Part shown: positions 18,139-24,504 of the stretch, piece by piece
How the letters are laid out: each line of letters starts with the position of its first letter
Numbering within the stretch: the first letter of the stretch is position 1
DNA from: a virus
Virus record (IMG/VR): IMGVR_UViG_3300037042_001714
Location: 1-33,872 of that record
Strand: one strand, 5' to 3'
DNA length: 33,872 nt
The notes under the pieces: generated by a model
The model's database searches: none
The model's input: only the letters and a program-made list of their open reading frames with translations
What the model was told of the DNA's origin: nothing
Position numbers and translations under genes: made by a program

Positions 18139-19485
18139 ATGAGTGAAGAAATAAGAAAGACACAGTTAACATCTATTAAGTTTTCAAGTGCAACTATCCC
18201 TGTATTCTCTGAGGTATTACAACGTAGTCCTTGGGTTTATTATGGTGAGAACAATTTGTTGCCTCAATACTTTATAGACTTATACGACAACTGTGCAATA
18301 CATAAAGCGGTGGTTACTTCAAAAGTAAACCAAATAATGGGTGATGGATTAGTATCCTTAAACAACCCAATGGCAACTGTTAACTTTATCAATCCAAAAG
18401 AAAACGTAGCTGAAGTAATGAGAAAATGTGCTTTGGACTTTATGTTATTTGGAGGGTTTAGTTTAAACGTGGTGTGGACCAAAGATAAAAGACAGATTGC
18501 TGAGATTTATCATTTAGACTTTAGTAGAGTACGTAGTGGTAAATTAAACAAAGATGATGAGATTGATACTTATTTCTATTCAGCTGATTGGAGACAACTT
18601 AAGAAATTCCCACCTGAAGAATACGATGCTTTCAATCAAGAAAAAGGTGGCTCTCAAGTTTACTACTTCAAGTCATATCAACCATCATTAACTTATTATC
18701 CTGTACCAGATTGGTCAGCAGGACAAAGAGCAATTGAGATTGATATAGAGTCTAAGAACTTCCATATGAACAATCTACGTTCAGGAATGGTTCCATCACT
18801 TTGGATTAACTACAACAATGGTATTCCATCTGAGGAAGAACAACGTGACATTGTGAGAGCAATGGAGTCACAATATTCAGGAACTGATAACGCAGGTCAA
18901 GCAATCATTTCATTCAACGAAAGTAAGGAATTAAGTCCTGAAATCGTACAAATACCTCGTAACGATAACGACAGTTATTATCAAACATTAAACGACGACA
19001 TTACAAGAAACATATTATCGGCACATAGAGTATCTAGTGCTGAGTTATTTGGTATTGCAACATCTGGTAAATTAGGTGGTGGTAATGAAATCGTTGAACA
19101 TTCTGAGTATTTCCGTAAGATGGTTATTCAACCATTCCAAAACGAATTACTTCCTACATTCAATAAATTAGTATCATTAAAATTTGATACACCAACTATA
19201 TTTGAAATTAAACCTTTATCATTATTCTTAGGTGGTGACATTAAAGATAATCCAGCGGTTGTTGACAAACCTGTTACATCTGTTGAAGCTGAAGTAACTC
19301 CTGTTAATGAAAATATTAAAGGATTGAAAGGACGTGAATATGGTGCAATGATGAGAATTATCAGAGAATACAATAAAGAAAAAATAACAAGACAACAAGC
19401 GATGCAAATGTTAATGTCAGGATATGGATTGACAGAAGAAGATTGTAATGTTTGGTTAGGAGAAGAAGAATTAAATTATAACTAA
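18139..19485 (+). CDS. Portal protein
   Basis: The 448-residue product has the portal pattern. The N-terminal PWVYYGENNLLPQYFIDLYD is followed by CAIHKAVVTSKVNQIMGDGL, a central wing region with FMLFGGFSLNVVWTKDKRQI and YHLDFSRVR, then IPSEEEQRDIVRAMESQYSG, IISFNESKELSPEIVQIP and a stem/clip helical region with LNDDITRNILSAHRVSSAEL and GKLGGGNEIVEHSEYFRKMV. It forms the dodecameric ring through which TerL threads DNA. In most phages the portal gene precedes protease, scaffold and capsid genes; here it follows them. The C-terminal ~70 residues are a separate helical tail (YNKEKITRQQAMQMLMSGYG). Confidence 0.92.
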   Translation: MSEEIRKTQLTSIKFSSATIPVFSEVLQRSPWVYYGENNLLPQYFIDLYDNCAIHKAVVTSKVNQIMGDGLVSLNNPMATVNFINPKENVAEVMRKCALDFMLFGGFSLNVVWTKDKRQIAEIYHLDFSRVRSGKLNKDDEIDTYFYSADWRQLKKFPPEEYDAFNQEKGGSQVYYFKSYQPSLTYYPVPDWSAGQRAIEIDIESKNFHMNNLRSGMVPSLWINYNNGIPSEEEQRDIVRAMESQYSGTDNAGQAIISFNESKELSPEIVQIPRNDNDSYYQTLNDDITRNILSAHRVSSAELFGIATSGKLGGGNEIVEHSEYFRKMVIQPFQNELLPTFNKLVSLKFDTPTIFEIKPLSLFLGGDIKDNPAVVDKPVTSVEAEVTPVNENIKGLKGREYGAMMRIIREYNKEKITRQQAMQMLMSGYGLTEEDCNVWLGEEELNYN

Positions 19486-19487
19486 AA

Positions 19488-20108
19488 ATGGGAGTATTAT
19501 TAATATCAGAAGTTAAATTAAAAAACTTCACAAACATCAATAAGAACGTCGATATGGATGTTCTTAAGGCAGAAGTACAGATTGCTCAAGATATAGACTT
19601 ACAGACGATTTTAGGTACCAAATTCTACAATCATTTGTTATCTCAAGTTAGTTCAACAGGTAATACATTCAACGCTAATGAAACAACATTGGTAAATGAT
19701 TACATTCAACCATTCTTAATTCAGACAGCATACTTTCAATCTATTCCTCATTTGATGTATAGAACAATGAACAGAGGTATTGTTGAAGGTACAATGGAGA
19801 ACGCAACATCTGTGGATATTGGAACAATGCAATACCTTAGAAACATTCAGAAACAACGTGCTGACTTCTATATGACACGTTTACAAGATTATCTATTAAT
19901 TGGTAAAGGTCAGAACTTATTCCCTGATTACACCTCTCAATCTACAAGAGATGGTATGATACCTGATAGAAGTCAAAAATATAATAATGGTATATACTTA
20001 GCTCATTCATCTCGTAAGGGATATAGTATGAGAAATATCAATCAAAGAGGTGTATCAACGTATTCTGAATTAGAACACGAGAACCCTCCTTGTCAAGATT
20101 GTTATTAA
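19488..20108 (+). CDS. DUF6712-like head-tail connector protein
   Basis: The 206-residue protein starts two bases after the portal stop. Its N-terminal half (ISEVKLKNFTNINKNVD, VQIAQDIDLQTILGTKFYNH) and following helical part (NDYIQPFLIQTAYFQSIPHL, then RTMNRGIVEGT and a long helix QYLRNIQKQRADFYMTRLQD) match the DUF6712 family common next to portal or capsid genes in Bacteroidota phages. These are presumed adaptor proteins of the head completion complex. The end is PPCQDCY, a small Cys motif. The family match is from memory of the pattern and context. Confidence 0.72.
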   Translation: MGVLLISEVKLKNFTNINKNVDMDVLKAEVQIAQDIDLQTILGTKFYNHLLSQVSSTGNTFNANETTLVNDYIQPFLIQTAYFQSIPHLMYRTMNRGIVEGTMENATSVDIGTMQYLRNIQKQRADFYMTRLQDYLLIGKGQNLFPDYTSQSTRDGMIPDRSQKYNNGIYLAHSSRKGYSMRNINQRGVSTYSELEHENPPCQDCY

Positions 20109-20109
20109 T

Positions 20110-20370
20110 ATGAGTACAGAAATATTGTTACTTATATCAAATGGACTAACAGCTCTTGCTGGTTGGTTTGTTGGTAGAAGAAGGTCAAACGCTGAAACTG
20201 ATAATCAAGTACTTAGAAACCTTGAGTTATCTATTGGTCTATATAAGAATATTATTGACGACCTTAAACAGGAGATACACGAACTTAACATTAAGATACA
20301 GACTTTGGAATCCAAGGTTGAAGACTTAATGAATGAGAATAAAAAACTAAAAAGACATAATGGATTATGA
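20110..20370 (+). CDS. Membrane-anchored coiled-coil protein (holin/spanin-like candidate)
   Basis: The 86-residue protein has one N-terminal hydrophobic segment (residues ~4-22, LLLISNGLTALAGWFVG), then RRR. A charged coiled coil follows to the C terminus (LKQEIHELNIKIQTLESKVE, NENKKLKRH). The positive cluster after the hydrophobic part predicts an N-out, C-in topology. Such short membrane/coiled-coil proteins in phages include holin-like and assembly proteins; no lysis neighbour is visible, so a lysis role is only a guess. It starts two bases after the connector gene and overlaps the next ATG by four bases. Confidence 0.6.
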   Translation: MSTEILLLISNGLTALAGWFVGRRRSNAETDNQVLRNLELSIGLYKNIIDDLKQEIHELNIKIQTLESKVEDLMNENKKLKRHNGL

Positions 20371-20582
20371 TTATAGATTACGTATTACCACAACCTACTG
20401 ATGAAGAATTAAACCTCGGTTTTAAGACTGAATACTACTCAAGACTAATTGAGATGGATTTGGAAAAGAAATATAAAATAAGTTCAAATGAATTATATGA
20501 TTGGATACATCACAATTATTCATCAATATTCTTAACGAATGAGGAACTACCTTATAAAAAGTTTAAAAAAATTAGTAAATGA
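20367..20582 (+). CDS. Small hypothetical protein
   Basis: The 71-residue product (MIIDYVLPQPTDEELNLGFK onward) overlaps both neighbours by four bases (ATGA), indicating a translationally coupled operon. It is helical, acidic in the first half and basic at the end (YKKFKKISK). It has no Cys, membrane segment or known motif. I do not recognise it. Confidence 0.6.
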   Translation: MIIDYVLPQPTDEELNLGFKTEYYSRLIEMDLEKKYKISSNELYDWIHHNYSSIFLTNEELPYKKFKKISK

Positions 20583-20896
20583 AATTAGAACAAATTATCA
20601 AATTGAAGTTCAATAACTTTAAGATAGATTTACCAAAAAAATTAGAAGGAGATTTAGAAGGAGCTTGTTGGCCAGGATATGAAGCAATAGGAACTAAAGA
20701 ATTGGATGGTAAGACCGTTCCAAACTGTGTTCCAATCAAAGCATCTAAGGTAGTTAAAGAAGGATTTCCAATTCCATCACCAAGTGGTAGTGAAAAAGAA
20801 GACGAATACATTTCAAGATGTATATCGGCAATTGTGGATGAATATCCTGCAGAAGGACAAGCTTACGCAATTTGTAAGGGTGAGTGGGACAAATAA
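20579..20896 (+). CDS. Small Cys-module protein related to head-maturation mini-domains
   Basis: The 105-residue product joins two short motifs. Residues ~29-54 contain CWPGYEAIGTKELDGKTVPN followed by CVP, a pattern that recurs in many phage virion proteins. Residues ~70-103 contain EDEYISRCISAIVDEYPAEG followed by QAYAICKGEW, the C-terminal motif of many phage head proteases and capsid-associated proteins. Both are the same kind of mini-domain as those inside the 12973 fusion, so a role in head assembly or as an injected internal protein is plausible. The four Cys could form disulphides or bind metal. It is the last gene of the portal operon and is followed by a strong terminator. Confidence 0.65.
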   Translation: MKLEQIIKLKFNNFKIDLPKKLEGDLEGACWPGYEAIGTKELDGKTVPNCVPIKASKVVKEGFPIPSPSGSEKEDEYISRCISAIVDEYPAEGQAYAICKGEWDK

Positions 20897-20919
20897 TAAA
20901 CGTATCTTACCAAAATATA

Positions 20920-20945
20920 AAGGGGACCATTAGGTCCCTTTTTTT
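20920..20945. terminator. Bidirectional intrinsic terminator
   Basis: AAGGGGACC/GGTCCCTTT pairs around an ATTA loop (GGGACC at 20923-20928, GGTCCC at 20933-20938) and is followed by seven T rightward. Leftward the hairpin is followed by CTTTATATTTT. It lies between the rightward portal operon and a leftward small ORF. Confidence 0.88.
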
Positions 20946-21075
20946 ATTTAAACAATTCCAAGAATGACATAAACATTGAATATAGAAGAACTGAGGCCGT
21001 ACTTACCACCAATACACCAACAGCTAAGGTAAATAGATTTACTATGATTTCTATTATGAATTCAAATCGTTTCAT
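20944..21075 (-). CDS. 43-residue single-pass membrane peptide
   Basis: This frame on the minus strand (ATG at 21075-21073, TAA at 20946-20944) encodes MKRFEFIIEIIVNLFTLAVG, then VLVVSTASVLLYSMFMSFLE and LFK. Residues ~7-34 are almost entirely hydrophobic after a basic N terminus, a plausible transmembrane helix. Its stop abuts a bidirectional terminator, as for the leftward gene at 14729, which argues that it is a real gene. It could be co-transcribed with the leftward gene at 21243-21467. Size and topology fit small phage membrane proteins (holin-like, superinfection exclusion), but there is no specific evidence. Confidence 0.55.
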   Translation of the reverse strand: MKRFEFIIEIIVNLFTLAVGVLVVSTASVLLYSMFMSFLELFK

Positions 21076-21219
21076 ATTAAAAAAGGGGAGCCCAAATTAA
21101 CTGAAAAAAAAGATGGCAAATAATGAATATCACAGATGGACTCCCCTCTATTATTAAATATATCAAAGTTTAGTAAAAAAATAAAGGGAGAACAAAACAC
21201 CATTGTCCTCCCATTTAAA

Positions 21220-21238
21220 TTTCCTATGCAACAGGAAA
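21220..21238 (-). terminator. Weak hairpin downstream of the 21243 gene
   Basis: TTTCCT/AGGAAA with a seven-base loop lies just after the leftward stop; the following TTTAAAT is a poor T-tract. It may attenuate read-through into the 43-residue ORF. Confidence 0.35.
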
Positions 21239-21242
21239 AAAT

Positions 21243-21467
21243 CTATAGTTGTTCCTCAAATCTCTTTGAGATATGTTTATCAATTGAATCTAATCTTTTA
21301 CCAATTTCAGCGGAATATCCTTCTTGACAATAATCTGTCAATACGTTTGTAATACCTACAATCTCCTTTAATGTTAAAGGTGTACCAATCATTCTACAAT
21401 ATTCACCAACGAACTTAAGAGTTGACTGACGAACGATACTTTCTTGATTTGATTTGAAATCTGCCAT
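21243..21467 (-). CDS. Small leftward gene with host-type promoter, unknown function
   Basis: The 74-residue product (MADFKSNQESIVRQSTLKFV, GEYCRMIGTPLTLKEIVGIT, then NVLTDYCQEGYSAEIGKRL and an amphipathic helix to the end) looks all-helical and soluble. It has a strong Bacteroidota promoter about 25 nt upstream and is expressed opposite to the structural genes, so it is probably made early or independently. No family is recognised. Small helical proteins in such positions are often regulators or anti-host factors, which is inference only. Confidence 0.72.
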   Translation of the reverse strand: MADFKSNQESIVRQSTLKFVGEYCRMIGTPLTLKEIVGITNVLTDYCQEGYSAEIGKRLDSIDKHISKRFEEQL

Positions 21468-21491
21468 TTTGTTTATGTTTTAAAGTTTACA

Positions 21492-21522
21492 CAAATCTAC
21501 AATTATTTTTTTAATTGACAAA
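21492..21522 (-). promoter_or_regulatory. Bacteroidota-type promoter for the 21243-21467 gene
   Basis: On the minus strand TTTG (21522-21519), a 19-nt spacer and TAGATTTG (21499-21492) match the Bacteroidota primary-sigma consensus. It sits in the 56-base gap between two leftward genes, so this gene does not depend on the endonuclease promoter. Confidence 0.82.
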
Positions 21523-21523
21523 A

Positions 21524-22114
21524 TTATTTTGTACTTTTTTCAAATGGGTTACAAAGAATGTTTAATAGTTTTACACCTTCTGTGGATAACTTGATAATCC
21601 ATTCCTTCTCCCTTTGTTTCATTTCAATACTATTTCCGTTCAACTGGTCAATAACATAACCTGATCTAATCATCTTCTTAACATCCGATAATTCATATTT
21701 AATCAATGCTTGGTGTAATAATGGTAGGTAAGCTGCTCCTGGTCCTTGTTTGATAATCTTTCTAAAGTCATTTACGTGTTGGGTTAATCTTGTATGTAGG
21801 TGACGTTTGGTTGCCCCGATATAACTTCCTTCAGGTAAGTCAATTCGGTATATCTTGGCTGACTTATTGGCTGTGAAGTAATCCTTATTGTAAAGGTCCG
21901 TCTTTTCCCTATTCTTGACAAAGTAACCTTGTTCCCCACCCCAATAGTAATCAGGTCTTAAAACGTCTCTAAAGTACTTAGAATTGGATTTACAACAAGT
22001 CTTACATCTTTGTTGGAGACCATCCTTTGCTGCAGTTCTTTTATTGAATTCGGTTGTTGGTTGTTCAATTTTACATTGAGTACATAATTTTGTTTTTTTC
22101 ATAGTCATATTCAT
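21524..22114 (-). CDS. GIY-YIG endonuclease with N-terminal zinc finger
   Basis: The 196-residue protein begins with a CxxC...CxxC finger (Cys11, Cys14, Cys37, Cys40; CTQCKIEQPTTEF). This is followed by a linker and a GIY-YIG nuclease core: IYRID at 88-92 and GSYIGATKRHLHTRLTQHV at 96-114, with the catalytic Tyr98 and Arg109 candidates. A later acidic residue lies in QREKEWI (~167-173) and Asn in LLNILC. GIY-YIG proteins with this finger are commonly free-standing homing endonucleases in phages. The gene is intact, leftward and located at the junction of late and early regions, a frequent insertion site. A DNA repair or exclusion nuclease is an alternative. Confidence 0.82.
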   Translation of the reverse strand: MNMTMKKTKLCTQCKIEQPTTEFNKRTAAKDGLQQRCKTCCKSNSKYFRDVLRPDYYWGGEQGYFVKNREKTDLYNKDYFTANKSAKIYRIDLPEGSYIGATKRHLHTRLTQHVNDFRKIIKQGPGAAYLPLLHQALIKYELSDVKKMIRSGYVIDQLNGNSIEMKQREKEWIIKLSTEGVKLLNILCNPFEKSTK

Positions 22115-22181
22115 TTATTAATAAATACCACTATATTTGTAAAAAGTAAATAAATATTTAAAATAAATAGAAAATAGTTTG

Positions 22182-22189
22182 TACTTTTG
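22182..22189 (+). promoter_or_regulatory. Candidate -7 element for the early operon
   Basis: TACTTTTG fits TAnnTTTG and lies 130 nt before the replication gene ATG. The -33 region is degenerate (TTTA at 22157-22160, 21-nt spacing). A second TATATTTG lies at 22132-22139. One of the two probably starts rightward early transcription. Confidence 0.45.
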
Positions 22190-22214
22190 TAAAAATTGTG
22201 TATACTTATGAATA

Positions 22215-22310
22215 GTCCCACTTCACAATATAGGACATTAAAGAAATTTAAGGGTTGTTGAAGAAAACTGAGGTGAAGTGCAGTGAGTATTTGATGACCC
22301 TTTTTAAATT
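22215..22310 (+). ncRNA. Structured 5' leader with potential kissing loops
   Basis: Two small hairpins, GTCC/GGAC (22215-22218, 22233-22236) and ACTG/CAGT (22267-22270, 22281-22284), carry loops with perfectly complementary 8-mers CACTTCAC (22219-22226) and GTGAAGTG (22273-22280). A further long-range pairing AAGGGT/ACCCTT (22250-22255, 22297-22302) plus AATTT/AAATT interleaves with it, forming a pseudoknot order. A 17-codon ORF (22208-22261) overlaps the first hairpin. The fold is read by eye, so a regulatory function is an inference. Confidence 0.4.
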
Positions 22311-22318
22311 AAAAAAAG

Positions 22319-22960
22319 ATGGAAAAGAAAAGTTTTAAGTTCTACACAAGTTGGAACGAAGCTATTAAAAGGATGGATGAACAACAAATTCGTACTTTCA
22401 TTAACAATCTTTGCAACTATGCAGAGGGTAAAGAAGTTCATTTGAATGGACTGATGGAAGAAATAATGTGGTCACAGGTTCAACCTCTATTGGATTATAA
22501 TGAACAGATGAGACAAAAGAAAATTGAGAATGGCAGAAAGGGAGGTGTGGCCAAATCAGAAAAAAAGTCTGAAGGTAACCAAGAGTTACCAAATCCTACC
22601 AAAACTACCAAAGGTAACCAAACTTACCAAGACTTACCGATGAAAGAAGATGATGATGTTGAAGATGATGTAGAAGTAGAAGATGATAGTAGAAAGATGA
22701 CAGATGATGTTGAAGGTAGATTATTAAAGATAATGAAGAATGTAATTGATGATGGTAATATTACTAAAGAAGAAGTAATAAATTGGAAAATGAAAGATAC
22801 TAGAGAATTACTTAATTATACTTTATCTGATTATTCTAGTTGGGAAAAGGATTTAATTAATTTAGGTTCTGAATGTTTTTTAAGAAAGCTACCAACTAAA
22901 ACTAGTATTGAAATTAATTATTTGGTTCATTCATTAATTAAGGCGCACGAAATATTATAA
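22319..22960 (+). CDS. DUF6291-like replication protein carrying iteron-like repeats
   Basis: The 213-residue product begins KSFKFYTSWNEAIKRMDEQQ and continues through a helical block to NGRKGG at ~66-71, the pattern of DUF6291 proteins found at the replication locus of Bacteroidota phages. A polar linker (EKKSEGNQELPNPTKTTKGN), an acidic stretch (DDDVEDDVEVEDD) and a C-terminal helical domain follow. The plan (N-terminal putative DNA-binding domain, linker overlying repeats, C-terminal domain) resembles lambda O and other theta initiators. The linker DNA holds seven ~10-bp direct repeats (22574-22641). No polymerase, primase or helicase is in this window, so replication would rely on the host. 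It is the first gene after a structured leader. Confidence 0.65.
   Translation: MEKKSFKFYTSWNEAIKRMDEQQIRTFINNLCNYAEGKEVHLNGLMEEIMWSQVQPLLDYNEQMRQKKIENGRKGGVAKSEKKSEGNQELPNPTKTTKGNQTYQDLPMKEDDDVEDDVEVEDDSRKMTDDVEGRLLKIMKNVIDDGNITKEEVINWKMKDTRELLNYTLSDYSSWEKDLINLGSECFLRKLPTKTSIEINYLVHSLIKAHEIL
22574..22641 (+). repeat. Seven tandem ~10-bp iteron-like repeats (candidate replication origin)
   Basis: Units GGTAACCAAG, AGTTACCAAA, TCCTACCAAA, AACTACCAAA, GGTAACCAAA, ACTTACCAAG and ACTTACCGAT share the core (T/A)ACCAA(A/G). Core spacings are 10, 10, 9, 10, 9 and 10 bases, close to one helical turn and not multiples of three, so the repetition is in the DNA and not in the protein. Confidence 0.65.
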
Positions 22961-23024
22961 TATATTTGATAATATCAATTTAATTACTTATATTTTAATA
23001 TAGAAATTGTTCAATATATAGATT

Positions 23025-23063
23025 AATCCTGCTAATGTGTTTCCATAACTTAGCGGGATTTTT
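23025..23063 (+). terminator. Intrinsic terminator after the replication gene
   Basis: An 11-bp stem, AATCCTGCTAA/TTAGCGGGATT with one T-G pair (23025-23035 and 23050-23060), and a 14-base loop are followed by TTT. The ATG at 23035 falls in this hairpin, so the next gene starts later. Confidence 0.75.
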
Positions 23064-23085
23064 CACGCAAATAAGACTATTTATA

Positions 23086-23751
23086 ATGAGTATATGTACT
23101 AAATGTTTTATTGATAAGCCACCAACTAGATTTTATAGTTATTGGCACTCAACCCAACAAGCTACTAGAACTAGGAAGATTTGTATGGATTGTACTAATG
23201 AGCAGAAGAGACAATACAGACTAAATAAAAAGATGCTAGTACAATTAACAATCAATCCTGACATTATCTATCAAGACAATCCCAACTATAAGAAGTGTGT
23301 TAACTGTAGCACCTGGAAGACACTAGACCAATATTATCAATACAAGAACAAAGCTTTCACTAAATGTATGGAATGTGAAAGAGAACAAAGTAGAAAGGAA
23401 GCAAAAGAAAGACTAGAAGAGAATGGTGGTTCCTTAAGAATAAAAGTTAATCCCAATGAATATGTTGATGAATATCAACGCAAGAATGTATTTGAACTTA
23501 TGACTTTACTTGGATACTTATTTAATGAGGAAAATGGTATTTGGTATAAGGAGCCTTGGAAAACAAAGGATGGTAAATTTCCACTAATAAAACCTCCAAT
23601 AAGGAAACTAGTTAAAACTAATATACCAAGGGAAGTAAAGGAAAAGATAATTGAGTATAGATTAAAGAATTATAGCATAGGTAAGATATCAGCTGTATTA
23701 AACGTAAGTGAAACAAGTGTATGGAAAATATGTCAAAGCATATCAAAGTAG
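23086..23751 (+). CDS. Double zinc-finger protein with C-terminal helix-turn-helix
   Basis: I start at the ATG at 23086 (MSICTKCFIDKPPTRFY). A longer frame from 23035 lies inside a terminator hairpin and adds an unconvincing N terminus. The 221-residue product has two CxxC...CxxC fingers, one from residue 4 (CTKC...CMDC) and one near 69 (CVNCSTWKTLDQYYQYKNKA...CMEC). Both are of the type seen in HNH/GIY endonucleases and in the nuclease at 21524. After a charged helical middle region, the C terminus ends in a helix-turn-helix with IPREVKEKIIEYRLKNYS and GKISAVLNVSETSVWKICQS. No nuclease core is present, so DNA-binding regulation is more likely than cleavage. It leads the operon toward the sigma-like gene. 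Confidence 0.7.
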   Translation: MSICTKCFIDKPPTRFYSYWHSTQQATRTRKICMDCTNEQKRQYRLNKKMLVQLTINPDIIYQDNPNYKKCVNCSTWKTLDQYYQYKNKAFTKCMECEREQSRKEAKERLEENGGSLRIKVNPNEYVDEYQRKNVFELMTLLGYLFNEENGIWYKEPWKTKDGKFPLIKPPIRKLVKTNIPREVKEKIIEYRLKNYSIGKISAVLNVSETSVWKICQSISK

Positions 23752-23987
23752 GAGAACTTGAAGTACCAATAGATTACTTTTCATTTAATAGGAATGAGAA
23801 AGAACAACTATGTTTACAACTGATGGATGCTATGTTACACGTATTAGATAGAGAATTGAATCAAGAATTGGATAGAGTATCGGTACTAGATAGAGTACTT
23901 GAGAGTTCAATCATAACAAATCAAGACGAGGAGAACTACGAAATCTGTGAGGTCTTGAAGGATATTAGAATCCTTATCAATGAATAG
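23730..23987 (+). CDS. Small helical acidic protein, unknown
   Basis: The product (85 residues from the ATG at 23730; an ATG at 23721 would add three residues) begins MSKHIKVGELEVPIDYFSFN and is otherwise helical with many Leu and Glu residues (LDRELNQELDRVSVLDRVL). It overlaps the HTH gene upstream by 22 bases and the sigma-like gene downstream by eight, so the three form a tight operon. No family is recognised. A small partner or modulator of the neighbouring regulators is possible but unproven. Confidence 0.6.
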   Translation: MSKHIKVGELEVPIDYFSFNRNEKEQLCLQLMDAMLHVLDRELNQELDRVSVLDRVLESSIITNQDEENYEICEVLKDIRILINE

Positions 23988-24504
23988 AACAATTGAATCC
24001 TTTATCACAAGGAAGTATTATGAGCTATTGAATATAGCAAAGAAAATAACCAAGACTGATGAGGAAACATCAAGAGAACTATTACACGAAGTAATACTAC
24101 AACTATACCAACGAGATGAAATAAAATTAAAGAGTTATGAAGATGATAGTATCAAATACTATATCACCTCAATAATGAGAGTTAACTATTACTCCTCAAC
24201 ATCACCCTACCATTATAGAATTCGTAAAGAAAGATTGAAGTATTCAGAACTAACAGAAGTAATGAATATGGAACAAGAACAAGAAGTATTTGAATCAGAA
24301 CAATTATTCCAATTACTTGAAGAACAATACTGTGAATTAGATTGGTTTAGAAAATCTTTATTGGATTTATATTTATCATTGAACTCACTCAAGGCAGTAT
24401 CCAGAAAGACAACTATTCCCTTAACCAGTATTTCTCGTTATATTAAGGAAGGCAAAGAACAGATTAAGGCAAACGTAATTACAAAATTAAATAGATATGA
24501 TTAA
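23980..24504 (+). CDS. Sigma-70/ECF-like sigma factor
   Basis: The 174-residue protein resembles a minimal two-domain sigma factor. Region 2-like helices occupy ~10-75 (YELLNIAKKITKTDEETSRE, LLHEVILQLYQRDEIKL, IKYYITSIMRVNYYSSTSPY). A variable acidic linker follows (MEQEQEVFESEQLFQLLEEQ). A region 4-like HTH ends the protein (FRKSLLDLYLSLNSLKAVSR, TTIPLTSISRYIKEGKEQI). Such proteins occur in many Bacteroidota phages near the terminase genes. It may direct host RNA polymerase to phage promoters, for instance the TTTATATTTAA elements. Its end overlaps the methyltransferase gene by eight bases. Confidence 0.68.
   Translation: MNRTIESFITRKYYELLNIAKKITKTDEETSRELLHEVILQLYQRDEIKLKSYEDDSIKYYITSIMRVNYYSSTSPYHYRIRKERLKYSELTEVMNMEQEQEVFESEQLFQLLEEQYCELDWFRKSLLDLYLSLNSLKAVSRKTTIPLTSISRYIKEGKEQIKANVITKLNRYD

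Noticed and set aside
21085-21146. GGGGAG/CTCCCC inverted repeat as terminator or RNA gene
   Set aside because: The loop is 50 bases, the stem only six pairs and no T-tract follows.
21136-21327. Rightward 63-residue ORF
   Set aside because: It overlaps the promoter-bearing leftward gene at 21243-21467 and has no recognisable features.
23035-23085. Extended N terminus of the zinc-finger/HTH gene
   Set aside because: The ATG at 23035 lies inside a terminator hairpin; the next in-frame ATG at 23086 starts exactly at the first finger.
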